From the NCBI GenBank assembly GCA_002329365.1, contig DCUB01000050.1:81584-145583 (forward strand): a stretch of 64,000 nucleotides of DNA, given 5' to 3'. Source of the DNA: Ruminococcaceae bacterium UBA1425 (lineage in GTDB: Bacteria > Bacillota > Clostridia > Oscillospirales > Acutalibacteraceae). Shown piece by piece: positions 51,712-60,086 of the stretch. Under the pieces are notes generated by a model that did not search any database, had not been told where the DNA came from, and was given only the letters and a program-made list of their open reading frames with translations. The position numbers were made by a program, and so were the translations under genes. Within the stretch, counting starts at the first letter, position 1; every line of letters begins with the position of its first letter.

Positions 51712-51933
51712 TCAGTCGTCAAACAGGCTGTCCTGAAGCTTTAAAAGCTTTTCCCTTCTTTCGGCTTCCGCCGCCGCGTCGACCGTAAATGAACCGCTGC
51801 CGTCAGGAATGAGAATGCTGCCCTCGCGTATTCCTTTCGGGAGGACCGAAACGTCAATGTCCGTCATAGTACCGTCGTCAAGCTCGCAGACGGCAATGCT
51901 GCCCTCAATACGGTCTATTGTCAGTCTTTTCAT
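51712..51933 (-). CDS. DUF3006 family small protein
   Basis: A 73-residue protein with a small beta-barrel pattern: LTIDRIEGSIAVCELDDGTMTDIDVSVLPKGIREGSIL. DUF3006 proteins commonly sit beside ComEC-like metallo-beta-lactamase genes, as here (3 bp after the hydrolase stop). Function unknown. An ATG one codon upstream (51936) is equally possible. Confidence 0.82.
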   Translation of the reverse strand: MKRLTIDRIEGSIAVCELDDGTMTDIDVSVLPKGIREGSILIPDGSGSFTVDAAAEAERREKLLKLQDSLFDD

Positions 51934-51936
51934 CAT

Positions 51937-52884
51937 TTACTCCTTTGCGGTGCCGGTAGAAAGCGTCGCGCCGTCGCTTCTTATTACTATTGTCCCGTTT
52001 CGGTCAGTGCGGAGTATATCGGCTTCTGTTTTTTTCATCCTTTTCAGCGCCTGGTCGTGAGGGTGACCGTAGCTGTTGCCGGCTCCGCAGGAAATAACAA
52101 TTTCGCTGGGACGGACTTCATTCAGAAACGCCGTGCTGCTTGAATATTTACTGCCGTGGTGCCCCGCCTTGAGAATATCGGCGCTTAAGCAATTTAAGTT
52201 GTTTTTAAGAAGCTGTTTTTCAACGGCGGTACTCGCGTCGCCCATAAAAAGGAAAAACGTTCCTCCGTAGGATACCCGTGTCACAACGGACATGTCGTTT
52301 AAATCCTCGCTCTGCACGGAGGGGGACAAAATAAGAATATACACCTTGCCAAGCTTATATTCCGCGTCCGGTTTTGCGGCTGTTACCTTTGCACCGGAGG
52401 AGCGGACAGCCATAAGCAGGTCTTCGTAGCACTGCGTCGTCGGAGTGTTTATCGCAGTTAGCCTCGGCATGATGATGTTTTCGACCTCAAAGGCTTCTAT
52501 AACCTCGTCAAGCCCTCCGATATGGTCGGTGTGGGGATGTGTGGCTATGACGTAATCAATAGAACTGACGTTAAGGTCTTTTAGATAGCCGATTACCTTT
52601 TCGCCGTATCCGTTATCGCCGCCGTCGATAAGAACGCAACCGTCAGGGGATTTTATAAAGGCACAGTCGCCCTGTCCGACATCGATAAAATGTACGGAGA
52701 ATTGCGGTGTCTCGTCCACGGGCGAGTATTTCAAATCGGTACCGATGAAAATCTCGTTCCATGTAGGTAAGTTTAAGGGGAGAACACCTTGCTCCGACAA
52801 CGATATAAGCAGCGCGGATACAATGAATATACCGGCTGCTGCCGACAATATTTTCTGCTTTGCGTTTCCTTTGCCGCGGCTCAT
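51937..52884 (-). CDS. ComEC-like MBL-fold hydrolase
   Basis: A 315-residue protein with a single N-terminal membrane helix (about 12-30) and an extracytoplasmic beta-lactamase fold resembling the C-terminal domain of the DNA-uptake channel ComEC. The zinc motif is HPHTDHIGG; FSVHFIDVGQGDCAFI and LKAGHHGSKYSSS are ComEC-like. The channel domain itself is missing, so it is not a full ComEC; free-standing forms may be secreted nucleases. It overlaps ftsK by 4 bp (ATGA) and is followed by DUF3006. Confidence 0.85.
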   Translation of the reverse strand: MSRGKGNAKQKILSAAAGIFIVSALLISLSEQGVLPLNLPTWNEIFIGTDLKYSPVDETPQFSVHFIDVGQGDCAFIKSPDGCVLIDGGDNGYGEKVIGYLKDLNVSSIDYVIATHPHTDHIGGLDEVIEAFEVENIIMPRLTAINTPTTQCYEDLLMAVRSSGAKVTAAKPDAEYKLGKVYILILSPSVQSEDLNDMSVVTRVSYGGTFFLFMGDASTAVEKQLLKNNLNCLSADILKAGHHGSKYSSSTAFLNEVRPSEIVISCGAGNSYGHPHDQALKRMKKTEADILRTDRNGTIVIRSDGATLSTGTAKE

Positions 52885-55538
52885 ATTATATCATCGTCCT
52901 CGTCGGCGGCCGCTTCCGTCAGAACGTCATCCGTAATTTCGGGCAGACTGTCCTGTGAAAGAGCGCACATTTCCATCCACTGCTGTTTTGTAATAAGCAC
53001 CTTGCGCGGCTTGCTGCCCTCAAAGGGGCCGACGATTTTTCTTTCCTCAAGCTCGTCAATAAGCCTTGCGGCTCTCGCGTAGCCGAGGCTGAGCCGCCGC
53101 TGGAGCAGCGTTGTCGACGCCATCTGCGCCTCGACGACAACCTCTATGGCCTTTTGAAGCTTTTCGTCTGTCTGCGAGCCTTCGCCGCCGTCCTCCGAGG
53201 GAACTGCGCCGGCTGCGTTCTTTTTTCTTGCCACGGCGCGGCGTTCGATTTCGTCCATTATTTCCTCGTCGTAGGATGATTCCTCTTGGTTTTTTATAAA
53301 GTCGACGACGCTTTCGACCTCGCTTTCCGAAACGAAGCAGCCCTGAACGCGCACGGGCTTTGACATGCCGACGGGGTTGTAAAGCATATCGCCGTAGCCG
53401 AGCAGCTTTTCCGCGCCCGCCATGTCTATTATTGTTCTCGAGTCAATCTGCGACGAAACCGAAAGCGCTATTCTGCTCGGTATATTCGCCTTGATTACAC
53501 CCGTTATAACGTCGACGGACGGCCTTTGAGTGGCTATAACAAGATGCATTCCCGCCGCGCGCGCCATCTGTGCAAGGCGGCAGATGGCGTCCTCGACCTC
53601 GTTCTGCGCAACCATCATGAGGTCTGACAGCTCATCAATGAATATTACGATTTTGCTCAGTCTTTCAAGCCCGTCCGTCTTGTCGGCAAGCTTGTTGTAG
53701 CCTGTAATATCCCTTACGTTTTTCTCGGAAAAGAGCTTGTATCTTCTCAGCATTTCGGTTACGGCCCAGTTGAGCGCGCCCGACGCCTTGCGAGGGTCGG
53801 AAACGACGGGGACGAGCAGGTGCGGTATTCCGCTGTATACGGTGAACTCGACCTGCTTCGGGTCAATCATAAGCAGCTTGACCTCGTCGGGGTCGGCGTT
53901 GAAAAGCAGACTGATAATCATGGAGTTGATGCAGACCGATTTGCCGGAGCCTGTCGTGCCTGCTATGAGCAGATGCGGCATCCGTGCAAGGTCGGCACAA
54001 ATGACGTTGCCCGTAATATCCTTGCCCAAGGCGACGTTTAACAGGCTCTTCTGGCTGCCGCGCCTGAAAACGTCGGTGTCGATGATTTCCCGTATGTAAA
54101 CGGAAGCCTTTGCCTTGTTCGGCACCTCTATGCCTATGGCGGACTTGTTCGGTATAGGAGCCTCTATTCTTACTCCGGACGCCGCAAGCCGCAGAGCGAT
54201 ATCGTCGGCAAGGTTTGTTATTTTGCTTATCTTTACGCCTTCCGCCGGTACCAGCTCGTACCTCGTGACGGAAGGACCTCTGAAAACGTCGATGATGCTG
54301 GCGCGGACGCCGAAGCTGTCGAGTGTTTTTATAAGCAGAGCGGAGTTTTGCTCTATTTCGTTTGCGTTGCCGAATTCGCCGTTTTGCGGAGCTACGCTCA
54401 GACAGCTTATGGGAGGCTTGCGGTACCGCTTTTCGTCTTCGAATATCGACGGGTCGGGAACCTCAAGCTCCGCCGTGACGGTACCGGTCTTGCCCTTGCC
54501 GGCTGAGTCGGCGGGGCTCTTTTTCTGCTTTTTCGAAATGGGAATGTCGGCCGGCTTTGAAACCGCCTTTTCTATGTCGACGGGCAGCGAGGTTATTATG
54601 ACGGGCGGGTCGAGTTTGCTTTGCGGCCTGCGCTCGGCAGCCTGTTTCGGCAACTCGTTTTCGGAATATATGAAATCGGGCAGATAGTTGTCGCTGCCGG
54701 AAAACTCAACCTTCGGCATTGGCTCGGGACCTATTTCGATATGCGGATTAAACGAGCCGTCCTCATTTTTTTCGCCGCTTACGGACTCCTTTTCCGACTC
54801 GCGCTCGGCGCGTCTGCGCTCGCGCTCGGCTGCAAGCTCCTCGCGCCGCTTCATGCCCTGCTCTATACGTTCGTCGGCAATGGAGCCGACCTTTTTAACG
54901 GGCTTTTTCAGCGCGGCGTAAAGAGTAATGAGAGTTGTGCCGGAGAAAAACATAAAGGTTACGAACAGCGCGAGAATCATTGTAATCATTGCGGGAACCT
55001 TGCCGAAAAGCTTCGCTAAGGAGGCTCCGACCATCACGCCCATTACGCCGCCGCTTTTGACAATAGAGTCGTAGTTCCACACGTCGCTGACCTGCGCCGA
55101 AAAGACGCTGTTGTTTATGTATTCCGCGTCGCGGAAGCCGACATGCACAATTCCGCTTAGTATAATTACAAAAACACCAGCGCATATGAAAACTGAATTC
55201 ATGCTGCCGACGGGCTTGTTGACAGAAAATATAACGCACAGCACCGCGAGGAGAAGCGGGAGCGCCCACGCGCACACTCCGAAAAGGCCGAAAAGTGTGT
55301 TGTGCAGCCACAGCCACGCGCTTTGACCCTCAAACAGAGCGACGCAGAACAGGAAAACGGCTGACGCGAAAAGAATAATAGCCGTGCGTTGCCTTGCCGC
55401 CGCGGAGCGTAATACCGCGTCGTCCTTTTTTGCGGCCGTCTTTGAAGACGGCGCTTCCTTTTTGGGCGCCGCAGCCTTTGAATTGCCGGAGGCAGGCTTG
55501 TTTTTTACCGCGGCCGATGATTTTTTGCTTTGTGCCAA
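52881..55538 (-). CDS. ftsK: FtsK/SpoIIIE DNA translocase
   Basis: An 885-residue DNA pump that moves chromosomes through the septum. A basic, low-complexity N terminus is followed by about four membrane helices (residues 48-215), a charged linker (220-370) and the RecA-like motor: Walker A AGTTGSGKS near 523, IVIFIDELSDLMM (Walker B), IATQRPSVDVITGVIKANIPSRIALSV, then the winged-helix gamma domain (DEKLQKAIEVVVEAQMASTTLLQRRLSLGYARAARLIDELE). Adjacent to tepA, as in other Clostridia. It may serve in vegetative division, sporulation or both. Confidence 0.95.
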   Translation of the reverse strand: MAQSKKSSAAVKNKPASGNSKAAAPKKEAPSSKTAAKKDDAVLRSAAARQRTAIILFASAVFLFCVALFEGQSAWLWLHNTLFGLFGVCAWALPLLLAVLCVIFSVNKPVGSMNSVFICAGVFVIILSGIVHVGFRDAEYINNSVFSAQVSDVWNYDSIVKSGGVMGVMVGASLAKLFGKVPAMITMILALFVTFMFFSGTTLITLYAALKKPVKKVGSIADERIEQGMKRREELAAERERRRAERESEKESVSGEKNEDGSFNPHIEIGPEPMPKVEFSGSDNYLPDFIYSENELPKQAAERRPQSKLDPPVIITSLPVDIEKAVSKPADIPISKKQKKSPADSAGKGKTGTVTAELEVPDPSIFEDEKRYRKPPISCLSVAPQNGEFGNANEIEQNSALLIKTLDSFGVRASIIDVFRGPSVTRYELVPAEGVKISKITNLADDIALRLAASGVRIEAPIPNKSAIGIEVPNKAKASVYIREIIDTDVFRRGSQKSLLNVALGKDITGNVICADLARMPHLLIAGTTGSGKSVCINSMIISLLFNADPDEVKLLMIDPKQVEFTVYSGIPHLLVPVVSDPRKASGALNWAVTEMLRRYKLFSEKNVRDITGYNKLADKTDGLERLSKIVIFIDELSDLMMVAQNEVEDAICRLAQMARAAGMHLVIATQRPSVDVITGVIKANIPSRIALSVSSQIDSRTIIDMAGAEKLLGYGDMLYNPVGMSKPVRVQGCFVSESEVESVVDFIKNQEESSYDEEIMDEIERRAVARKKNAAGAVPSEDGGEGSQTDEKLQKAIEVVVEAQMASTTLLQRRLSLGYARAARLIDELEERKIVGPFEGSKPRKVLITKQQWMEMCALSQDSLPEITDDVLTEAAADEDDDII

Positions 55539-55556
55539 ATCAATTCCCTCTCTTTG

Positions 55557-56309
55557 TTAATTATCCCCGCTTTTATTATTCTCTATTTGTTCGCATAGGC
55601 ATGTTAACGCGTCGGAAAGATTTCCCATGCTGTCGATAAGACCTTCGGCAACTGCTTTTTCGCCGCTCAGCACCGTTCCCAAATCAAGAACAAGCTCGCC
55701 CGTGTTGAGCATCATTTCACGGAACCTTTCGGGCGATATTCTTGAATTTTTCGAGACAAACCTGACAATGCGCTCCTGCATCTGTTCAAAATAGGTGAGC
55801 GTCTGCGGAACGCCGAGCACGACGCCGTTCATCCGTACGGGATGAATCGTCATGGAGGCGGACTCGGCGACAAAGGAACGCTTTGCTGCGACGGCAAGCG
55901 GAACACCTATTGAATGACCGCCGCCGAGCACAAGCGAAACGGACGGCTTTTCCATTCCGGCAAGCAGTTCGGCTATCGCAAGACCTGCCTCGATGTCGCC
56001 GCCGACGGTGTTCAGTATTACGAGCAGCCCCTCTATGTCCTTGCTTTCCTCGATTGCCACAAGGCGGGGGATTATATGCTCGTACTTCGTCGTCTTGTTT
56101 GAGGAGGGCAGTATAAAGTGCCCCTCAATCTGACCTATAATCGTAAGGCAGTGAATATAGTGACCGTTGCGGTCGACTGTTATCGAGCCGGTTTCGTCTA
56201 TCTGTTTTGCTTCATTGCTGTCGACGGGGTCTGCCTGCTCCTGCGGCTGACCGTCGGGCTTGACGGGCGCCGTAAAATTGTCGCCGAAGGCCTTACTTAA
56301 GTCGCTCAT
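55557..56309 (-). CDS. tepA: TepA-type ClpP-like serine protease
   Basis: A 250-residue ClpP-fold protease of the TepA/YmfB group, linked in Bacillus with protein export and degradation of small spore proteins. The active-site Ser133 lies in LGGGHSIGVPLAV and His156 in MTIHPVRMNG; the catalytic Asp is probably in the GLIDSMG segment. The N-terminal 40 residues are disordered and acidic. ATG 56309 with GGAG upstream is preferred to a longer start at 56336. It is transcribed with ftsK (18-bp gap). Confidence 0.85.
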   Translation of the reverse strand: MSDLSKAFGDNFTAPVKPDGQPQEQADPVDSNEAKQIDETGSITVDRNGHYIHCLTIIGQIEGHFILPSSNKTTKYEHIIPRLVAIEESKDIEGLLVILNTVGGDIEAGLAIAELLAGMEKPSVSLVLGGGHSIGVPLAVAAKRSFVAESASMTIHPVRMNGVVLGVPQTLTYFEQMQERIVRFVSKNSRISPERFREMMLNTGELVLDLGTVLSGEKAVAEGLIDSMGNLSDALTCLCEQIENNKSGDN

Positions 56310-56417
56310 GGGCAATATCTCCTTTATTACTGACATCAGGAAATATTCTGCCCCGCGTTAAGTAAAAATATCATTAAAACAAACCGTATGTACATACCAC
56401 GCCTTATCATACCATAT

Positions 56418-56446
56418 ATTGTACCACACTTTTTCACGGTATGCAA
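56418..56446 (-). promoter_or_regulatory. tepA-ftsK promoter
   Basis: On the minus strand TTGCAT (56446-56441), 17-bp spacer, TACAAT (56423-56418), about 109 bp before the tepA start. Confidence 0.6.
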
Positions 56447-56519
56447 TATTTTTTCCGCTTCTGCTTTTTTGCACCCGCCCGCGACACGCCCGGAATATTT
56501 ACAGAAGCCATGAAAAAAC

Positions 56520-56548
56520 TGGACATGCAGGTCAACATGTGGTATACT
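56520..56548 (+). promoter_or_regulatory. asnA promoter
   Basis: TGGACA (56520-56525), 17-bp spacer, TATACT (56543-56548), 31 bp before the asnA ATG. CGGAGGTC (56567-56574) is the ribosome site. Confidence 0.65.
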
Positions 56549-56579
56549 GAATAAGTAGCTTAATAACGGAGGTCAGTTT

Positions 56580-57587
56580 ATGAGCAAAACGATAATCCCC
56601 GACGGGTACAAGTGCAAGATGAGCCTTTACGATACGCAAAAGGCTATTGCGAAGGTCAAACGGTTTTTTCAGGACGAGCTTGCGAAGTCGCTTAATCTCA
56701 TGCGTGTTTCCGCGCCCCTTTTCGTCACAAAGGATTCCGGCGTAAACGACAACTTAAACGGCACGGAACGTCCCGTCGAGTTCGATATACGCGAGGACGG
56801 CTCATATGCCCAAGTCGTACACTCTTTGGCAAAGTGGAAAAGGGTTGCGCTAAAAAAATACGACATCTATGTAGGCAAGGGCATTTATACCGACATGAAC
56901 GCTATTAGGCGCGACGAGGACATGGACAACCTCCACTCGATATACGTCGACCAGTGGGACTGGGAGCGCGTGATAATTGCCGAGGACAGAAACATCGGGT
57001 TTTTAAAGGAAATCGTCAATAAAATCGTAGGCGTCATCTGTGATACAAAGGATTATATAAACTCCGAATACTGCCTGCTTAATACCTCGCTTTCACGCGA
57101 CGTCAGCTTCATCACCTCCCAGGAGCTTGAGGATATGTACCCGTCGCTCACACCGAAGGAGAGGGAGGACGCGTACCTTAAGGAGCACCGCACAGCGTTT
57201 ATCATGCAGATAGGCGGAACGCTCAGGTCGGGGCAGAAGCACGACGGCAGGGCACCGGACTACGACGACTGGAGCTTAAACGGCGATATATTTTTCTGGA
57301 ACGAAACCCTCGGCTGCGCGTTTGAGATTTCTTCAATGGGCATACGCGTCGACCCTGAGTCGCTCGACAGGCAGTTAACGCTTTCGGGCTGCGATTACCG
57401 CCGCGGGTATCCGTTCCACAAGGCTCTTTTGAACAACGAGCTTCCCCTGTCAATCGGAGGCGGAATCGGCCAGTCAAGGCTTTGTATGCTACTGCTCGAA
57501 AAAGCCCACATCGGAGAGGTTCAGGTATCTATCTGGGATAAGGATACCGAAGAAGCATGCAAAAAAGCCGGTATCATACTTCTTTAA
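56580..57587 (+). CDS. asnA: Aspartate-ammonia ligase
   Basis: A 335-residue class II tRNA-synthetase-like enzyme making asparagine from aspartate and free ammonia. Conserved segments: FFQDELAKSLNLMRVSAPLFV, DNLNGTERPVEFDI, QVVHSLAKWKRVAL, YVDQWDWERV and the C-terminal GGGIGQSRLCMLLLEKAHIGEVQVSIW. The glutamine-dependent asparagine synthase also in this window is at the right edge, so the cell appears to have both routes. A promoter and strong ribosome site precede it. Confidence 0.96.
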   Translation: MSKTIIPDGYKCKMSLYDTQKAIAKVKRFFQDELAKSLNLMRVSAPLFVTKDSGVNDNLNGTERPVEFDIREDGSYAQVVHSLAKWKRVALKKYDIYVGKGIYTDMNAIRRDEDMDNLHSIYVDQWDWERVIIAEDRNIGFLKEIVNKIVGVICDTKDYINSEYCLLNTSLSRDVSFITSQELEDMYPSLTPKEREDAYLKEHRTAFIMQIGGTLRSGQKHDGRAPDYDDWSLNGDIFFWNETLGCAFEISSMGIRVDPESLDRQLTLSGCDYRRGYPFHKALLNNELPLSIGGGIGQSRLCMLLLEKAHIGEVQVSIWDKDTEEACKKAGIILL

Positions 57588-57596
57588 CGAACAGCC

Positions 57597-57950
57597 ATGA
57601 GCGAGAAAAAACACGAGCTTATACTTGTCGCCTTCGCGCTCGTAATATCGGCGATACTTATACTCTACAACACCTTTACCGTGCCCTCCGAATACATAGC
57701 TTCGGCGCCGCAGACGAGTGCGACGACGACTAAAACGCAGGTGAGCGTCGGGGACGCGGTTATAGTAAACATCAACACAGCTGACGTTGAGGAGCTTACG
57801 CTGATTGACGGCATCGGCAGAACGAAGGCGGAGGCTATCGTTAAATACCGCCTTGAAAACGGACTGTTCGAATCCGTCGACGAGCTTAAAAACGTCAGCG
57901 GCATAGGAGAAGCTACGCTGCGAAAGATTTATCCGTATGTGACCTTTTAG
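57597..57950 (+). CDS. comEA: ComEA-like helix-hairpin-helix protein
   Basis: A 117-residue protein with an N-terminal membrane anchor (about residues 8-25), a Ser/Thr-rich linker and a C-terminal double helix-hairpin-helix DNA-binding domain: VNINTADVEELTLIDGIGRTKAEAIVKYRLENGLFESVDELKNVSGIGEATLRKIYPY. ComEA binds DNA outside the membrane for uptake. It is 9 bp after asnA and probably co-transcribed; comF and a ComEC-like gene elsewhere are consistent with partial competence machinery. Confidence 0.9.
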   Translation: MSEKKHELILVAFALVISAILILYNTFTVPSEYIASAPQTSATTTKTQVSVGDAVIVNINTADVEELTLIDGIGRTKAEAIVKYRLENGLFESVDELKNVSGIGEATLRKIYPYVTF

Positions 57951-57984
57951 GTCATGTGCGGTTTTCTTATAAGGAACGGCAATG

Positions 57985-58013
57985 TTGACATTTTAAGTCT
58001 TCGGATGTATCAT
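57985..58013 (+). promoter_or_regulatory. glpK promoter
   Basis: TTGACA (57985-57990), 17-bp spacer, TATCAT (58008-58013), 34 bp before GTG 58047. Confidence 0.7.
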
Positions 58014-58046
58014 AAACTCATATTATTTCCACAGGGGGTTTTTACG

Positions 58047-59555
58047 GTGCAGGAAAAAAAGTATGTACTCGCGCTCGACCAGGGCACTACAAGCTCGCGC
58101 GCAATTCTGTTTGACCGAAACGGCAAAATCATTAAAAAGGCACAGCATGAGTTTGCACAGATTTTCCCGCAGGCGGGGTGGGTCGAGCATAACCCGATGG
58201 AGATACTCGACAGCCAGCTTGCCGCGGCAAGAGATATTTTTGAGGACGGAACGATTTTTCCCTCCGAGGTCGCGTGTGTCGGAATCGCAAACCAGCGCGA
58301 AACGACAATTCTGTGGAACAGAAATACGGGCAGGCCCGTTTACAACGCTATTGTATGGCAGTGCAGGCGCACGTCCGAATTCTGCAGCGAGCTCAAAGAG
58401 CAGGGGCTTGAGTCTTATGTAAAGGAAAAGACGGGGCTTCTAATCGACGCGTATTTTTCGGCTACAAAAATACGCTGGATACTTGACAATGTCCCGGGCT
58501 TACGCGAGCTGGCGAGTAGTGGCGATATCCTTTTCGGCACCGTCGAAACGTGGCTCATCTGGAATCTAACGGGCGGCGCCGTCCACGTCACCGACTATTC
58601 CAACGCTTCAAGAACAATGATATTTGACGTAGACCGTCTTTGCTGGGACAAATACCTTTGCGATAAGCTCGGCATACCTATGGAGATTCTGCCGAAGCCC
58701 GTTCCTTCAAGTATGGTTTACGGCGAGGTTGCAAAAAATATCAGGGGTATAGAAAACCTTGCGGGAATACCCGTAAGCGGCGCTGTCGGCGACCAGACGG
58801 CGGCTCTGTTCGGCCAGGGCTGCTTCAAGCCGGGACAGGCTAAGAACACCTACGGCACGGGCTGCTTCCTGATTATGAATACGGGAAAAACAAGAACGGT
58901 TTCAAAAAACAATCTCGTTACGGGCGTCGCGTGGGGCCTTGGCTCTGAAGTCGAATACGCCATAGAGGGAAGCGCGTTCAACGCGGGCTCAGTAATAAAA
59001 TGGCTTCGCGACGAGATGAAAATGATATCGTCCGCGCCCGAGTGCGACTGGCTTGCCGAAAGCGTGCCCGACTCAAACGGAATATACCTTGTGCCGGCGT
59101 TCACGGGGCTCGGCGCGCCTTACTGGGACATGTACGCGAGGGGCTGTGTCGTGGGGCTCACGAGGGGAGTAAACCGCGCCCATTTCGCCCGCGCCGTGCT
59201 TGAGAGCATTGTTTATCAGCTTACCGATTTGGAGGAGGCGATGAGCGCCGACGCGGGAATACGCCTGAGCGAGCTTCGCGTCGACGGCGGCGCGTCCGTA
59301 AGCAACATCATGATGCAGATGCAGGCTGACATGACGGGCATAAGCGTCAACCGTCCGAAAACAGTCGAAACAACAGCACTGGGCTGCGCCTACCTCGCGG
59401 GGCTTGCCGTCGGAGTTTGGAAAAGCAAGGACGAAATAGAAAAAATACGCGAGGTTGACCGCATTTTCACGCCGAAAATGGAAAAGGAGCAGCGCGACAG
59501 GCTTTACGCCGGCTGGAAACGCGCCGTCGAGCGCGCAAAGGGTTGGGAAGTTTAG
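58047..59555 (+). CDS. glpK: Glycerol kinase
   Basis: A 502-residue FGGY kinase phosphorylating glycerol. The N terminus YVLALDQGTTSSRAILFD binds ATP phosphate; QAGWVEHNPMEI, GIANQRETTILWNRNTGRPVYNAIVWQCRRT and DYSNASRTMIFD carry glycerol-binding residues; the C-terminal FGGY-type motif is GLGAPYWDMYARGCVVGLTRG. GTG 58047 with AGGGGG 9 bp upstream is chosen over a longer frame containing the promoter. No glycerol facilitator or glycerol-3-phosphate dehydrogenase is adjacent; the glycerophosphodiesterase at 29924 could feed the same pathway. Confidence 0.95.
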   Translation: MQEKKYVLALDQGTTSSRAILFDRNGKIIKKAQHEFAQIFPQAGWVEHNPMEILDSQLAAARDIFEDGTIFPSEVACVGIANQRETTILWNRNTGRPVYNAIVWQCRRTSEFCSELKEQGLESYVKEKTGLLIDAYFSATKIRWILDNVPGLRELASSGDILFGTVETWLIWNLTGGAVHVTDYSNASRTMIFDVDRLCWDKYLCDKLGIPMEILPKPVPSSMVYGEVAKNIRGIENLAGIPVSGAVGDQTAALFGQGCFKPGQAKNTYGTGCFLIMNTGKTRTVSKNNLVTGVAWGLGSEVEYAIEGSAFNAGSVIKWLRDEMKMISSAPECDWLAESVPDSNGIYLVPAFTGLGAPYWDMYARGCVVGLTRGVNRAHFARAVLESIVYQLTDLEEAMSADAGIRLSELRVDGGASVSNIMMQMQADMTGISVNRPKTVETTALGCAYLAGLAVGVWKSKDEIEKIREVDRIFTPKMEKEQRDRLYAGWKRAVERAKGWEV

Positions 59556-59600
59556 ACGTTAGATATAAGACGTTAGACGTTAGATGTTAGACGTTAGACG
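59552..59600. repeat. Heptamer tandem repeat at the glpK stop
   Basis: Seven uninterrupted 7-bp units: TTAGACG, TTAGATA, TAAGACG, TTAGACG, TTAGATG, TTAGACG, TTAGACG. The first copy contains the glpK stop codon TAG (59553-59555). Confidence 0.9.
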
Positions 59601-59634
59601 ATGTTTTTACTGTTTCCGATTATCCTATAACTTT

Positions 59635-59757
59635 GCGTAGGGAACGGTCTTGGCCGTTCCGCGGTCTTTATGCATTTTCGTGAAACACGGACACGGCACG
59701 CCGCGTCCCTGTGCCGGTGAATTCCGGTTTGCTTTTCGGGACGCATGAATGCGTTCC
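59635..59757. repeat. 123-bp direct repeat, copy 1 (three-palindrome array)
   Basis: The copy contains three palindromic units in order: AACGGTCTTGGCCGTT (59638-59660 with GTAGGG flank), ACACGGCACGCCGCGT (59687-59710) and ACGCATGAATGCGT (59739-59757). It matches 59917-60039 at all but four of 123 positions by manual alignment. Confidence 0.9.
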
Positions 59758-59781
59758 CTGCAACGTGAGGCAAAAAAAATC

Positions 59782-59892
59782 TTGTCATTCTGAGCGAAGC
59801 GAAGAATCTTTCAAAGATCCTTCGACGCCCTGCGTCTCAGGATGACAAAACGGTAGCGCTGTATCTCAGGATGACAAAAAGGTAGCGCTGCA
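59782..59892. repeat. Interspersed palindromic repeat of a second family
   Basis: TTGTCATTCTGAG on the left and CTCAGGATGACAA on the right form an imperfect hairpin (59782-59850) of a repeat type that is widespread in bacterial genomes and often translated spuriously as SEAKNL. Its right part is tandemly duplicated with period 29 (59835-59863 and 59864-59892, two mismatches). The 531-bp gap otherwise holds no gene. Confidence 0.8.
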
Positions 59893-59916
59893 ACGGTTTT
59901 ACCGTGCCTTTTCCAT

Positions 59917-60039
59917 GCGTAGGGAACGGTCTTGACCGTTCCGCGGGCTTTATGCATTTTCGTGAAACACGGACACGGCACGCCGCGTCCCAGCGCCGGT
60001 GAATTCCGGTTTGCTTTTCGGGACGCATGAATGCGTTCC
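59917..60039. repeat. 123-bp direct repeat, copy 2 (three-palindrome array)
   Basis: Second copy of 59635-59757 in the same orientation, 282 bp downstream, with GTAGGGAACGGTCTTGACCG intact where copy 1 has GG for GA. The phosphoesterase gene begins 47 bp later. Confidence 0.9.
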
Positions 60040-60086
60040 GCGGATTTTTGCATTAGTTATAAAAAATCAAAGAGGGGGAAATTGAT

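Noticed and set aside
59552..60039. CRISPR array
   Set aside because: The 7-bp units have no spacers, and the 123-bp direct copies are only two and contain internal palindromes; no cas genes are present.
59594..60053. Minus-strand open frames repeating KQTGIHRH-type peptides
   Set aside because: They are translations of the duplicated 123-bp repeat, not genes.
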